DNA from: Bacteroidales bacterium
GTDB lineage: Bacteria > Bacteroidota > Bacteroidia > Bacteroidales > WCHB1-69
DNA length: 5,235 nucleotides
Reading direction: 5' to 3'
Assembly: GCA_031266895.1 (NCBI GenBank)
Contig: JAISAD010000010.1
Location: 1-5,235, forward strand
Positions 1 through 5,235 of the stretch are shown in pieces; positions within the stretch are counted from its first letter, which is position 1; each line of letters begins with the position of its first letter. A program made the position numbers and the translations under genes. Under the pieces are notes generated by a model. It saw only the letters and a program-made list of their open reading frames with translations. It was not told where the DNA came from and did no database searches.

Positions 1-327
1 TCTCCGAGCATGCAGTTTTACTCTCCGAGCATGAAGTTTTACTCTCCGAGCATGCAGTTTTATTCTCTGAGCATGAAGTTTTATTCTCCGAGCATGAAGT
101 TTTATTCTCTGAGCATGAAGTTTTACTCTCCGAGCATGAAGTTTTACTCTCCGAGCATGAAGTTTTACTCTCCGAGCATGAAGTTTTATTCTCTGAGCAT
201 GAAGTTTTATTCTCTGAGCATGAAGTTTTATTCTCTGAGCATGAAGTTTTACTCTCCGAGCATAAAGTTTTATTCTTCGAGCATGGAGTTTTATTCTCCG
301 AGCATGGAGTTTTATTCTTCGAGCATT
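1..327. repeat. 21-bp tandem repeat array (minisatellite), runs off the left edge
   Basis: Fifteen complete 21-bp units start every 21 bases from position 10 to 304, with a 9-base partial unit before them and a 3-base partial (ATT) after. There are no spacers and no indels between units. Variation is confined to a few positions: AAG, CAG or GAG as second codon, TAC or TAT, and CCG, CTG or TCG as sixth codon when read from the ATG. The TAC form occurs only with CCG, whereas TAT units carry CTG, CCG or TCG. Units starting at 31, 115, 136, 157 and 241 are identical, as are 94, 178, 199 and 220, which suggests recent local duplication. The last three units (262, 283, 304) are the most diverged, as expected at the decaying edge of an array. 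Because the unit is a multiple of three, reading frames persist across it. The array begins 10 nt beyond the putative terminator of the neighbouring minus-strand gene. Whether it is coding or a non-coding minisatellite cannot be settled here. Confidence 0.97.
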
Positions 328-330
328 TAA
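1..330 (+). CDS. Possible C-terminal part of a heptapeptide-repeat protein (doubtful)
   Basis: Read in the frame that ends at TAA 328-330, the array encodes a seven-residue repeat of the form MKFYSPS, with variants MQFYSLS, MEFYSPS and IKFYSSS. The frame is open to the left edge, so the ORF could be the end of a longer gene. The first ATG in the window (10) is just one of many repeat ATGs and has no distinctive leader. Against a real gene: the stop lies only three bases past the last full repeat unit, no non-repeat coding sequence is visible, the CCG/CTG/TCG variation changes the residue, and two other frames are also open across the array. I recognise no family. It may equally be an artefact of a 21-bp minisatellite. 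Comparison of unit copy number among relatives and sequence left of the window would decide. Confidence 0.22.
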   Translation, partial: SPSMQFYSPSMKFYSPSMQFYSLSMKFYSPSMKFYSLSMKFYSPSMKFYSPSMKFYSPSMKFYSLSMKFYSLSMKFYSLSMKFYSPSIKFYSSSMEFYSPSMEFYSSSI

Positions 331-340
331 TTCAATACAA

Positions 341-383
341 AAAGAGCCGCTTTCGGTGCTCTGTACATCGCAAACGGCTCTTT
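341..383 (-). terminator. Hairpin plus T-tract, probable terminator of the minus-strand gene
   Basis: AAAGAGCCG (341-349) pairs perfectly with CGGCTCTTT (375-383). The stem can extend inward with TTT/AAA (351-353 with 372-374), CG/CG (354-355 with 369-370) and three more pairs including one G-T wobble, leaving a seven-base loop at 359-365 and single-base bulges at 350 and 371. Read on the minus strand, the stem ends in a run of five T (343 down to 339). The hairpin starts 19 nt after the stop codon at 403-405. Its placement and T-tract fit a rho-independent terminator for that gene. Confidence 0.7.
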
Positions 384-402
384 GAAGGTTAAATTTGAAA
401 TT

Positions 403-897
403 TTAAGAAACAAATTCGGAATCCGAATCAGTTTCGTTAGCTTTTTTACGTCTGCCGCGAGGGAAACGCTTTCTGAGTTCCTCATACACCGCTTTGGCAC
501 CGGGTATGTCCTGACGGGCAGCCATATTTACGGAATTGTAGAACACCAGCGCCGCCTGGAAGGCTTCGCTTCCGGCCACCATGGTGGTGTCGTCCAAATT
601 TTCGTAGAGCTGCTGCGAGGCAAGGAGCACTGTCCACAGGTTGTGCGCATCGGCAAAATCGATGTCGAAGTCTGCCATATTGAGGTATGGCGGAACGAGG
701 TTGAGATTTTGCGCGGCAAACTCGTGAGATTTCTCCACAAAGCTAAGGGTTTTCTCGCCCATTTTTAACATTGAATGCCTTTCTGCGGGCGTGAGTGCGA
801 TGGCATAAGGCGCCAGCAGGGTGTTGGCCTGCTGAATCAGATTTTGTACCTGCGTCAGAATGTCGGCAGGAATAGAAACAACATGTTTGTTCTCCAT
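403..897 (-). CDS. Conserved-looking hypothetical protein, 164 aa, cytoplasmic, probably helical
   Basis: The ORF starts at ATG 897-895 after an AT-rich leader (TAAATCA directly before ATG), as is usual in Bacteroidota, where a strong Shine-Dalgarno is often absent. It ends at 405-403. The protein has no signal peptide or membrane segment. Its composition suggests an alpha-helical protein: an N-terminal amphipathic stretch (about residues 8-30), an LTPAERH motif (about 36-42), a KMGEKTLSFVEKS helix, a central acidic segment (NMADFDIDFADAH), a VAGSEAFQAALVFYNSV helix, an IPGAKAVYEEL helix, and a basic then polar tail (RFPRGRRKKANETDSDSE). I have the impression of a recurring Bacteroidota hypothetical family, but I cannot attach a domain name or function. 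It has its own promoter candidate (944-951) and terminator (341-383), so it is probably transcribed alone and divergently from the lipoprotein-protease cluster. Start, stop and strand are well supported; function is unknown. Confidence 0.88.
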   Translation of the reverse strand: MENKHVVSIPADILTQVQNLIQQANTLLAPYAIALTPAERHSMLKMGEKTLSFVEKSHEFAAQNLNLVPPYLNMADFDIDFADAHNLWTVLLASQQLYENLDDTTMVAGSEAFQAALVFYNSVNMAARQDIPGAKAVYEELRKRFPRGRRKKANETDSDSEFVS

Positions 898-943
898 TGA
901 TTTAGTTTTTTAAGGTTTTATTTTAATAAAATTTTTGATGGCG

Positions 944-951
944 CAAAAATA
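944..951 (-). promoter_or_regulatory. Bacteroidota-type -7 box for the minus-strand gene
   Basis: On the minus strand the sequence reads TATTTTTG followed by CGCC, an exact match to the TAnnTTTG -7 element of the Bacteroidota primary sigma factor. It lies 46 nt upstream of the ATG at 897, giving a predicted leader of about 40 nt. I see no convincing TTTG -33 element at the usual distance, so the call rests on the -7 box and its position. Confidence 0.5.
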
Positions 952-1009
952 CTAAAATTTTTTGAATAGCATTTTTTTTGTAACAACCCCATTGCATTAA
1001 CTTTTTTTA

Positions 1010-1017
1010 TATCTTTG
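1010..1017 (+). promoter_or_regulatory. Bacteroidota-type -7 box for the lipoprotein-protease cluster
   Basis: TATCTTTG matches the TAnnTTTG -7 consensus and is followed by CCCCC. Transcription would begin near 1024. A TTG at 992-994 is somewhat too close (15 nt) and one at 978-980 too far (29 nt) to be a good -33 element. I found no second TAnnTTTG match between here and the lipoprotein ATG at 1266, so this box implies a leader of about 240 nt. Confidence 0.55.
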
Positions 1018-1023
1018 CCCCCT

Positions 1024-1265
1024 TAAACTTTATTTATATGAAAAAGTGCATATTATCCCCCAAAACCCGCATTTATGCGGGCTTGCAGCCGCTTTTTCGT
1101 TTGTTGAAAATAGGGAGCTTTGCAGCAAATTATCTGATAAAATTGCGAAAACCAGCCTGCAACGCTCCAAAGACTGAATTTAAAATGGAGCATTTTGCGT
1201 CTGTATCCACAGTAAAAACAGTGAAATCAATACTCAAAATATACAATAAATTAAATTTACGAATT
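1024..1265 (+). other. Long 5' leader, open in frame with the first lipoprotein gene
   Basis: This stretch lies between the predicted transcription start and the preferred start of the first lipoprotein. An ATG at 1038 opens a frame that runs without a stop for 76 codons into the lipoprotein. The extension (beginning MKKCILSPKTRIYAG) is basic and has no similarity I can recognise. It would place the lipoprotein signal peptide about 76 residues from the N-terminus, which is incompatible with normal lipoprotein export, and the second copy of the gene has no such extension. I therefore treat it as leader. Its first part contains the hairpins at 1066-1097. A short translated leader peptide starting at 1038 cannot be excluded. 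Confidence 0.5.
1066..1097 (+). promoter_or_regulatory. Two overlapping hairpins, second followed by T5 (attenuator-like)
   Basis: Hairpin A pairs CCCGCA (1066-1071) with TGCGGG (1076-1081) around a TTTA loop. Hairpin B pairs GCGGGCT (1077-1083, one G bulged) with AGCCGC (1087-1092) around a TGC loop and is followed at once by TTTTT (1093-1097). A and B share 1077-1081, so they cannot form together. B resembles a weak intrinsic terminator and A would act as its competitor. Stems are only six pairs, so this may be chance. Function is inferred. Confidence 0.3.
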
Positions 1266-1934
1266 ATGAAACCCGCAATTTTTGGACTTGTTACAGGGCT
1301 TTTACTGCTTGCCGCAAGCTGCGAGCGCCCCGAAGAACCTGCCACCCCCCTGACCCTGCAGGAGAAGCCGCAACGCCCCGGCCAGCAGGAAGAACCCTTC
1401 CCGCCCAAGCGAACCGAACGGTGGGTAATGGTTGGCCATGCTTTTAAAAAAATAGAGTGTGATGGCACTTATACTATGCTTCTTCAGTTTGACAGATTGG
1501 GCAGTACTAGCTATACATTAGAAAAGCTTGAAGATCCCCGTCGTACCAGCCTTATTATGGACTGGGAGAATATGACTTTTAAAAACTACGCATCATATCG
1601 CGACCAATATGCAACAACCGGCCAGGTATCCTTTGTGGATAATGAAAACATGCCCGATAAGTTTTCAACTGTTACCTTTGCCCCACACCTCTCATGGGAT
1701 GCCTATGACAGTGCCCGTTTTTATCAGAACTGGGACATAGTGTGGTTTGGCGACGATTATACCTCTCCGAACAAAAGCCATCCCTTCTGGTACTCGGACA
1801 CCGTGCGTGAGGAGTTGCAACAATTGCGTATCCGTTATAATTTGCCGTTAAATCAGTTTGTAATCCTGCATAACAATGAAGCCGATTTTACCTATTCTAC
1901 CATGTATTTTGTAGTATTGCCCTATTCCGAATAA
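1266..1934 (+). CDS. Lipoprotein of unknown function, copy 1 (222 aa)
   Basis: The start at 1266 is chosen because it places a standard lipoprotein signal at the N-terminus: Lys2, a hydrophobic core at residues 4-15 and lipobox LAASC with Cys19 as the predicted lipidated residue. It also aligns exactly with the start of the second copy at 1990; the in-frame ATG at 1038 would bury the signal. The mature protein begins with a charged, proline-rich linker (about residues 20-50, ERPEEPATP then KPQRPGQQEEPFPP). A globular domain of about 170 residues follows, rich in aromatic residues, with blocks WENMTFKNYAS, VDNENMPDKFSTVTF, WDIVWFGDDYTSP, HPFWYSDTVREELQQL and a C-terminal MYFVVLPYSE strand. One further Cys (Cys65) lies in the ECDGTYT motif. 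I recognise no domain family. It should be membrane anchored, probably at the outer membrane. It is the first gene of a likely operon with its duplicate and an M4-type protease; a role as inhibitor or partner of that protease is speculation from context. Confidence 0.88.
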   Translation: MKPAIFGLVTGLLLLAASCERPEEPATPLTLQEKPQRPGQQEEPFPPKRTERWVMVGHAFKKIECDGTYTMLLQFDRLGSTSYTLEKLEDPRRTSLIMDWENMTFKNYASYRDQYATTGQVSFVDNENMPDKFSTVTFAPHLSWDAYDSARFYQNWDIVWFGDDYTSPNKSHPFWYSDTVREELQQLRIRYNLPLNQFVILHNNEADFTYSTMYFVVLPYSE

Positions 1935-1963
1935 AAAACACAGAAATAAAACATTAAATAAAA

Positions 1964-1979
1964 TTATAAATCATTAAAA
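1964..1979 (+). promoter_or_regulatory. AT-rich leader motif before lipoprotein copy 2
   Basis: TTATAAATCATTAAAA lies exactly 10 nt before the ATG at 1990. The same 16 bases occur with the same spacing before the protease ATG (2678-2693). No purine-rich Shine-Dalgarno is present, so this is plausibly the AT-rich translation initiation region typical of Bacteroidota. Copy 1 has an AT-rich leader but not this exact motif. Confidence 0.45.
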
Positions 1980-1989
1980 TCAGGTAATT

Positions 1990-2661
1990 ATGAAACCTAC
2001 AATTTTTGGACTTGTTACAGGGCTTTTACTGCTTGCCGCAAGTTGCGAGCGCCCCGAAGAACCCGCCACTCCCCTGACCCTGCAGGAGAAGCCCCAGCGC
2101 CCCGGCCAGCAGGAAGAACCCTTTCCGCCCAAGCGAACCGAACGGTGGGTAATGTTTGGACATGCTGTTAAATACACAGAGTGCGATGGTACTTATACTG
2201 TGCGTGTGCGATTTAATATCTGGGGCGAGGGTCATACACTAGAAGCGCTTGAAAATTCTCGTGAAGCAAGCCTTATTATCGACTGGGAGAATATGACTTT
2301 TAAAAACTACGCATCAAACTATGGACAATACTATGGCTTGGCAACCGGCCAGGTATTCTTTGTGGATAATGAAAACATGCCCGATAAGTTTTCAACTGTT
2401 ACATTTGATCCGTGTCTCTCCTGGCAAGCATATAGGGAAGCCGGTTTTTATCAGAAGTGGGACATAGTGTGGTTTGGCGATGATTATACCTCTCCGGGCA
2501 AAAATCATCCCTTCTGGTACTCGGACACCGTGCGCGAGGAGTTGCAACAATTGCGCACCCGCTATAACCTGCCGTTAAATCAGTTTGCAATCCTGCATAA
2601 TAATGAGGGTGATTTTACCAATTCTACTATGTATTTTGTAGTCCTGCCTTATTCCGAATAA
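1990..2661 (+). CDS. Lipoprotein of unknown function, copy 2 (223 aa)
   Basis: This is the duplicate of the gene at 1266. It has the same type II signal peptide (MKPTIFGLVTGLLLLAASC, lipobox Cys19) and an identical proline/glutamate-rich linker up to about residue 55. The following domain keeps the framework blocks WENMTFKNYAS, VDNENMPDKFSTVTF, WDIVWFGDDYTSP and HPFWYSDTVREELQQLRTRYNLP, and the same C-terminal LPYSE. It differs from copy 1 mainly in the segment after CDGTYT (VRVRFNIWGEGH in place of MLLQFDRLGSTSY), in a two-residue insertion near NYGQYYGLATG, and in DPCLSWQAYREAG, which adds a third Cys. It starts 55 nt after copy 1 and ends 42 nt before the protease gene, with no terminator visible on either side, so the three are probably co-transcribed. 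No known domain is recognised. Anchoring in the cell envelope is well supported; function is not known. Confidence 0.92.
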   Translation: MKPTIFGLVTGLLLLAASCERPEEPATPLTLQEKPQRPGQQEEPFPPKRTERWVMFGHAVKYTECDGTYTVRVRFNIWGEGHTLEALENSREASLIIDWENMTFKNYASNYGQYYGLATGQVFFVDNENMPDKFSTVTFDPCLSWQAYREAGFYQKWDIVWFGDDYTSPGKNHPFWYSDTVREELQQLRTRYNLPLNQFAILHNNEGDFTNSTMYFVVLPYSE

Positions 2662-2677
2662 TTAATGTAAATCAAAT

Positions 2678-2693
2678 TTATAAATCATTAAAA
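2678..2693 (+). promoter_or_regulatory. AT-rich leader motif before the protease gene
   Basis: This is the second exact copy of TTATAAATCATTAAAA, again ending 10 nt before the start codon (2704). Flanking bases differ from the first copy, so the match is limited to this block. It supports the start chosen for the protease gene and suggests both genes use the same type of translation initiation region. Confidence 0.45.
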
Positions 2694-2703
2694 ATTAGAA
2701 ACA

Positions 2704-5235
2704 ATGAACCAGTTTTATCTTCTTAAAGTAAAATGGCTAGCTGCCGCTATGCTAGCCTGCAGCCTGTCGTTCTCGCCGGCGCAAACTCAAATCACCTGGT
2801 CGCCCGACAGCCTGCTGATTACCGGAATGGAGTTCGACACCAGCAGCCCCAAAACGGTTACCGCACAGGAACTTTTTTACTCCCTTCTGGGGTTATCGTC
2901 AGATAACAGCTTCATCGCCTTCGACTCTTCGGCCATTACCGAACAGCTCTTTAACCGCTCCTGTATCCAGTACTACAAGGGCATAGAGGTAGAGCAGTCG
3001 CTGCTGAGGCTGCATTACCAAAACGGAAAGCTGCGCCGCTTTCTGGGCGAGTATGTCCCGATTCATAACTTCGACACCGCCTGTGCCGTTTCACCCGACA
3101 GGGCAAAAAGCATCTACAGACAGCACTTTCCGATAATGGACTCCATAAATCAGGACTCCATAACGTTTACCGTGTACAAGGTATTTATTGCCCATGCAAC
3201 AAAGGAGGCCATTGTGCCAGCGCTGTGCTATAAAATAGCAGCCAGGGAGCTGCCCCTGCAAGCCGGCTGGCTCTACATCAATATAAAGACCGGCCATATT
3301 GAGGCCGAAATGCCTGCTGCGGAGGCCGCTGTGGAGACTGTGCCGGTAGAGCTGCAAACCCTCTACTCCGGCAATCGCCATCTCGAACTGCCCGTGCTCA
3401 ACCACGAGGGCGGCAGCTATGTGCTGTGCGTAGAGGAAAGCCCCATGCTTTGCCTGCAAAACAGCGCGCTGAATACGCCCTACAGCCACAACGAGCTTTA
3501 TGCCCACTATCGCGACAACGACAATGCGTGGGGCAGCGCCGAACACCCTGCCACGGTGCATGCGCACGATGTTTTCTGGGGGCTGTACAATATTGTGCAC
3601 TATTTCAGAGACGTGCACAACTTTGGCACCTACGGTTCGGCCATTGCCTTTATTGACTACCGCGAGGGGCGGTGGTCCTATTGCGACAATGCCGCAGCGG
3701 TTGACTATCAAATGGATCCTTCTACCGCAAGCAGAAATGCCGTGTTTGTAATCGGCCAGCCTCTTTTCGGCCGGCCTTTTGCCAGCATAGACATTCTGGC
3801 GCACGAATATGCGCACTACATGAATAAAATATTTCGCCTGACCCGGCTGAATACCCAGACGAGCACCCGCGAAACGGCTACCGCGCTCAGCGAGGGGCTT
3901 GGCGACATCTGGGGAGCAGTGCTGGAATTTCTGTATGCTCCCGAAGGGGACAACTGCTGGAAAATAGGAGAGAAGCCGCTGCAAAATTCACTGCTTTCCG
4001 GCTTCAGCTGCCTGCGCGACATGAAGAACCCCGGCAACTCCACCGCCCGCACCCCCATGAGCGGCTACTATCAGGACGTCGCTTTCAACAGCGGCAATGC
4101 CTACGTCAAAAGCGGGGTGCTGTCGCACTGGTTCTACTATGTGGTAGAGGGCAACGGCTGCTTCAAAGGCATCGGCATGGCAAAGGCGGCTCAGCTGATA
4201 TACAGGGCTCAGCGCTACTATCTGGTGCCGCTCACGCTCCTGACTGCAGTTGAAGACATGTACAGTATTAAGGACAATATGGCGCTGGCCGTAAGCGACC
4301 TGGTCAACAGCGGCCTGCTTACGGCTGAGGATGCGGTTATTGTGGAAAAGGCATGGGCAGCAGTAGGCGTATATGGAGCCAATATGCCTGAACCGGTAAA
4401 TACTCAAGCGATTGAAGGCAATGTGGTATGGAATACACCTAAGAATGTAAACGAACCCATAATTATAAAGGCAAACGCCACCCTTACCATTACTTCCACC
4501 TGCTACTGCGCTCCCGACGCAGAATTTATAATTCAGCAGGGCGGCAAGCTGATTGTAGATGGCGGCACCCTTACCAGCCAGTGCGAAGGGCAAATGTGGA
4601 AAGGCATCGCAGTGCTGGGACACAGCAATGCATCGCAATTTGACTTCACGGCAGACGGTCAGGGACAGCTCTACATCCGCAACGGCGCCACTGTGGAGCA
4701 CGCCGTTTGCGCCATTCGCAACTACGACATTTTGAACGGCTCTGCCGACCTCAGCACCACCGGCGGCAATATCTCGGCGGGCAACAGCCGCTTTATCGAC
4801 AATGCCCAAATGGTATCGCTAGCCCCCTACACCCACAGCGACAGCAGGGCCACCTCATTCGCCAACTGCGAGTTTACCATCCAGCCCGCCTACAGCTTCG
4901 ACCACCCTGTAAGCAAAAGCCTGGTGGACATCAAAGAGGTAAAAAAGGTCTATTTCGACGGCTGCGACTTCAGCTACCCCTGTTATGCCGCGCCGGACTA
5001 TCCTGACCCCAACACTCCCCTAATCCCCGGGGCAAGGGCCATCTATGCCTTTAATGCGGAAATCACCGTGCAGGCTCGCAATCTCAGTCCCTACTGCCTG
5101 GGCTGCAACAACTACGACAGTTGCAGATTCACCGGCTTTGAAACCGCCATAGAGGTCTGGTACTCCGGCAACAGCACCCCTGCCAAAATAGACCGCACAG
5201 ATTTTAACCGCAATAATCAGGGCGTAGTGCTGCAT
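2704..5235 (+). CDS. Secreted M4 (thermolysin-family) metalloprotease with C-terminal beta-helix region, partial at 3' end
   Basis: The frame is open from ATG 2704 to the right edge (844 codons, no stop). Residues 1-26 form a signal peptide with probable cleavage after SPA. Residues about 35-118 match the fungalysin/thermolysin propeptide (QYYKGIEVEQS at 89-99, then HYQNGKLRRFLGEYVP). A PepSY-like segment follows to about 205, then the LYSG boundary (220-223). The M4 catalytic domain shows DNAWG (273-277), the zinc motif HEYAH (367-371, ligands His367 and His371, catalytic Glu368), the third ligand Glu397 in SEGLGDIWG with Asp401, KSGVLSHWFYYVVEG (469-483), GIGMAKAAQLIYRA and AWAAVGV (550-556). 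The region matching thermolysin D226-H231 reads N462-Y467, so the assisting His appears replaced by Tyr. After residue 570 come TLTIT, GGKLIVDGGTLTSQC and WKGIAVLG, then C-x-F rungs (C722, C754, C807), as in right-handed parallel beta-helices. A type IX C-terminal sorting domain may lie beyond the window. Family assignment is confident; activity is uncertain. Confidence 0.93.
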   Translation, partial: MNQFYLLKVKWLAAAMLACSLSFSPAQTQITWSPDSLLITGMEFDTSSPKTVTAQELFYSLLGLSSDNSFIAFDSSAITEQLFNRSCIQYYKGIEVEQSLLRLHYQNGKLRRFLGEYVPIHNFDTACAVSPDRAKSIYRQHFPIMDSINQDSITFTVYKVFIAHATKEAIVPALCYKIAARELPLQAGWLYINIKTGHIEAEMPAAEAAVETVPVELQTLYSGNRHLELPVLNHEGGSYVLCVEESPMLCLQNSALNTPYSHNELYAHYRDNDNAWGSAEHPATVHAHDVFWGLYNIVHYFRDVHNFGTYGSAIAFIDYREGRWSYCDNAAAVDYQMDPSTASRNAVFVIGQPLFGRPFASIDILAHEYAHYMNKIFRLTRLNTQTSTRETATALSEGLGDIWGAVLEFLYAPEGDNCWKIGEKPLQNSLLSGFSCLRDMKNPGNSTARTPMSGYYQDVAFNSGNAYVKSGVLSHWFYYVVEGNGCFKGIGMAKAAQLIYRAQRYYLVPLTLLTAVEDMYSIKDNMALAVSDLVNSGLLTAEDAVIVEKAWAAVGVYGANMPEPVNTQAIEGNVVWNTPKNVNEPIIIKANATLTITSTCYCAPDAEFIIQQGGKLIVDGGTLTSQCEGQMWKGIAVLGHSNASQFDFTADGQGQLYIRNGATVEHAVCAIRNYDILNGSADLSTTGGNISAGNSRFIDNAQMVSLAPYTHSDSRATSFANCEFTIQPAYSFDHPVSKSLVDIKEVKKVYFDGCDFSYPCYAAPDYPDPNTPLIPGARAIYAFNAEITVQARNLSPYCLGCNNYDSCRFTGFETAIEVWYSGNSTPAKIDRTDFNRNNQGVVLH

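Larger units (their letters stand above)
1266..2661 (+). repeat. Tandem gene duplication of two lipoprotein genes
   Basis: 1266-1934 and 1990-2661 are direct, diverged copies of one gene. By hand alignment the proteins differ at about 43 of some 225 aligned positions (about 80% identity), including a one-residue gap and a two-residue insertion in copy 2. The first 55 codons differ at only about eight bases, mostly synonymous, giving one residue change (Ala4/Thr4). Long exact DNA blocks also occur at WENMTFKNYAS and VDNENMPDKFSTVT. The differences cluster in residues 56-95, 108-117 and 135-150. Confidence 0.95.

Noticed and set aside
1..330. CRISPR-like array
   Set aside because: Units are directly adjacent with no unique spacers, and the 21-bp period is the whole unit, so it is a simple tandem repeat.
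382..768. Plus-strand 128-codon ORF
   Set aside because: It lies antisense to the better-supported minus-strand gene at 403-897, which has a leader, promoter candidate and terminator. The plus reading has no recognisable motifs.
916..931. AT-only inverted repeat (TTTTATT, TT, AATAAAA)
   Set aside because: It is composed only of A and T in an AT-rich spacer with a two-base loop, so it is unlikely to be a stable or specific structure.
1038..1265. ATG at 1038 as start of the first lipoprotein
   Set aside because: It would put 76 basic residues before a complete lipoprotein signal peptide, and the duplicate gene lacks this extension. The ATG at 1266 matches the duplicate's start exactly.
1130..2235. 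Minus-strand ORFs across the lipoprotein genes, with similar translations at both copies
   Set aside because: Their similarity only mirrors the tandem duplication on the plus strand, and they are antisense to genes with clear signal peptides.
3091..4809. Long minus-strand ORFs of 297 and 273 codons
   Set aside because: They are antisense to the M4 protease, whose plus frame carries the conserved motifs in order. Their length follows from codon bias in the real gene.

Overview
The window looks like a chromosomal segment of a Bacteroidota (probably Bacteroidales-like) bacterium. Three things point there: AT-rich intergenic DNA with TAnnTTTG-type -7 promoter boxes facing both ways, lipoprotein signals of the LAASC type, and a secreted M4 metalloprotease fused to a parallel beta-helix region, an architecture typical of type IX-secreted proteins. 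The species cannot be named from the sequence.

Layout. Positions 1-327 hold a 21-bp tandem repeat (15 full units plus partial units at both ends) that continues beyond the left edge. A hairpin with a T-tract (341-383) follows. It fits as the terminator of a minus-strand gene (403-897) for a 164-residue, probably helical protein of unknown function. A 140-bp AT-rich divergent promoter region separates it from a plus-strand cluster. That cluster has a roughly 240-nt leader containing two mutually exclusive small hairpins, then two tandemly duplicated lipoprotein genes (1266-1934 and 1990-2661, about 80% identical proteins). It ends with a large gene (2704 to beyond the right edge, 844 codons visible) encoding an M4/thermolysin-family preproprotein with FTP/PepSY-type propeptide, catalytic domain and beta-helix C-terminal region.

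How they may work together. The two lipoproteins and the protease lie on one strand with gaps of 55 and 42 nt, and the second and third genes share a 16-nt leader motif at identical spacing from their ATGs, so co-expression is likely. A lipoprotein next to a secreted protease recalls the potempin inhibitors paired with secreted proteases in Tannerella forsythia. A protective or partner role for these lipoproteins is therefore a testable inference, not an identification. The protease keeps its zinc ligands and catalytic Glu, but the positions matching thermolysin Asp226 and His231 appear to be Asn and Tyr, so its activity may be altered.

No tRNA, rRNA, CRISPR array, insertion sequence or replication origin was seen.
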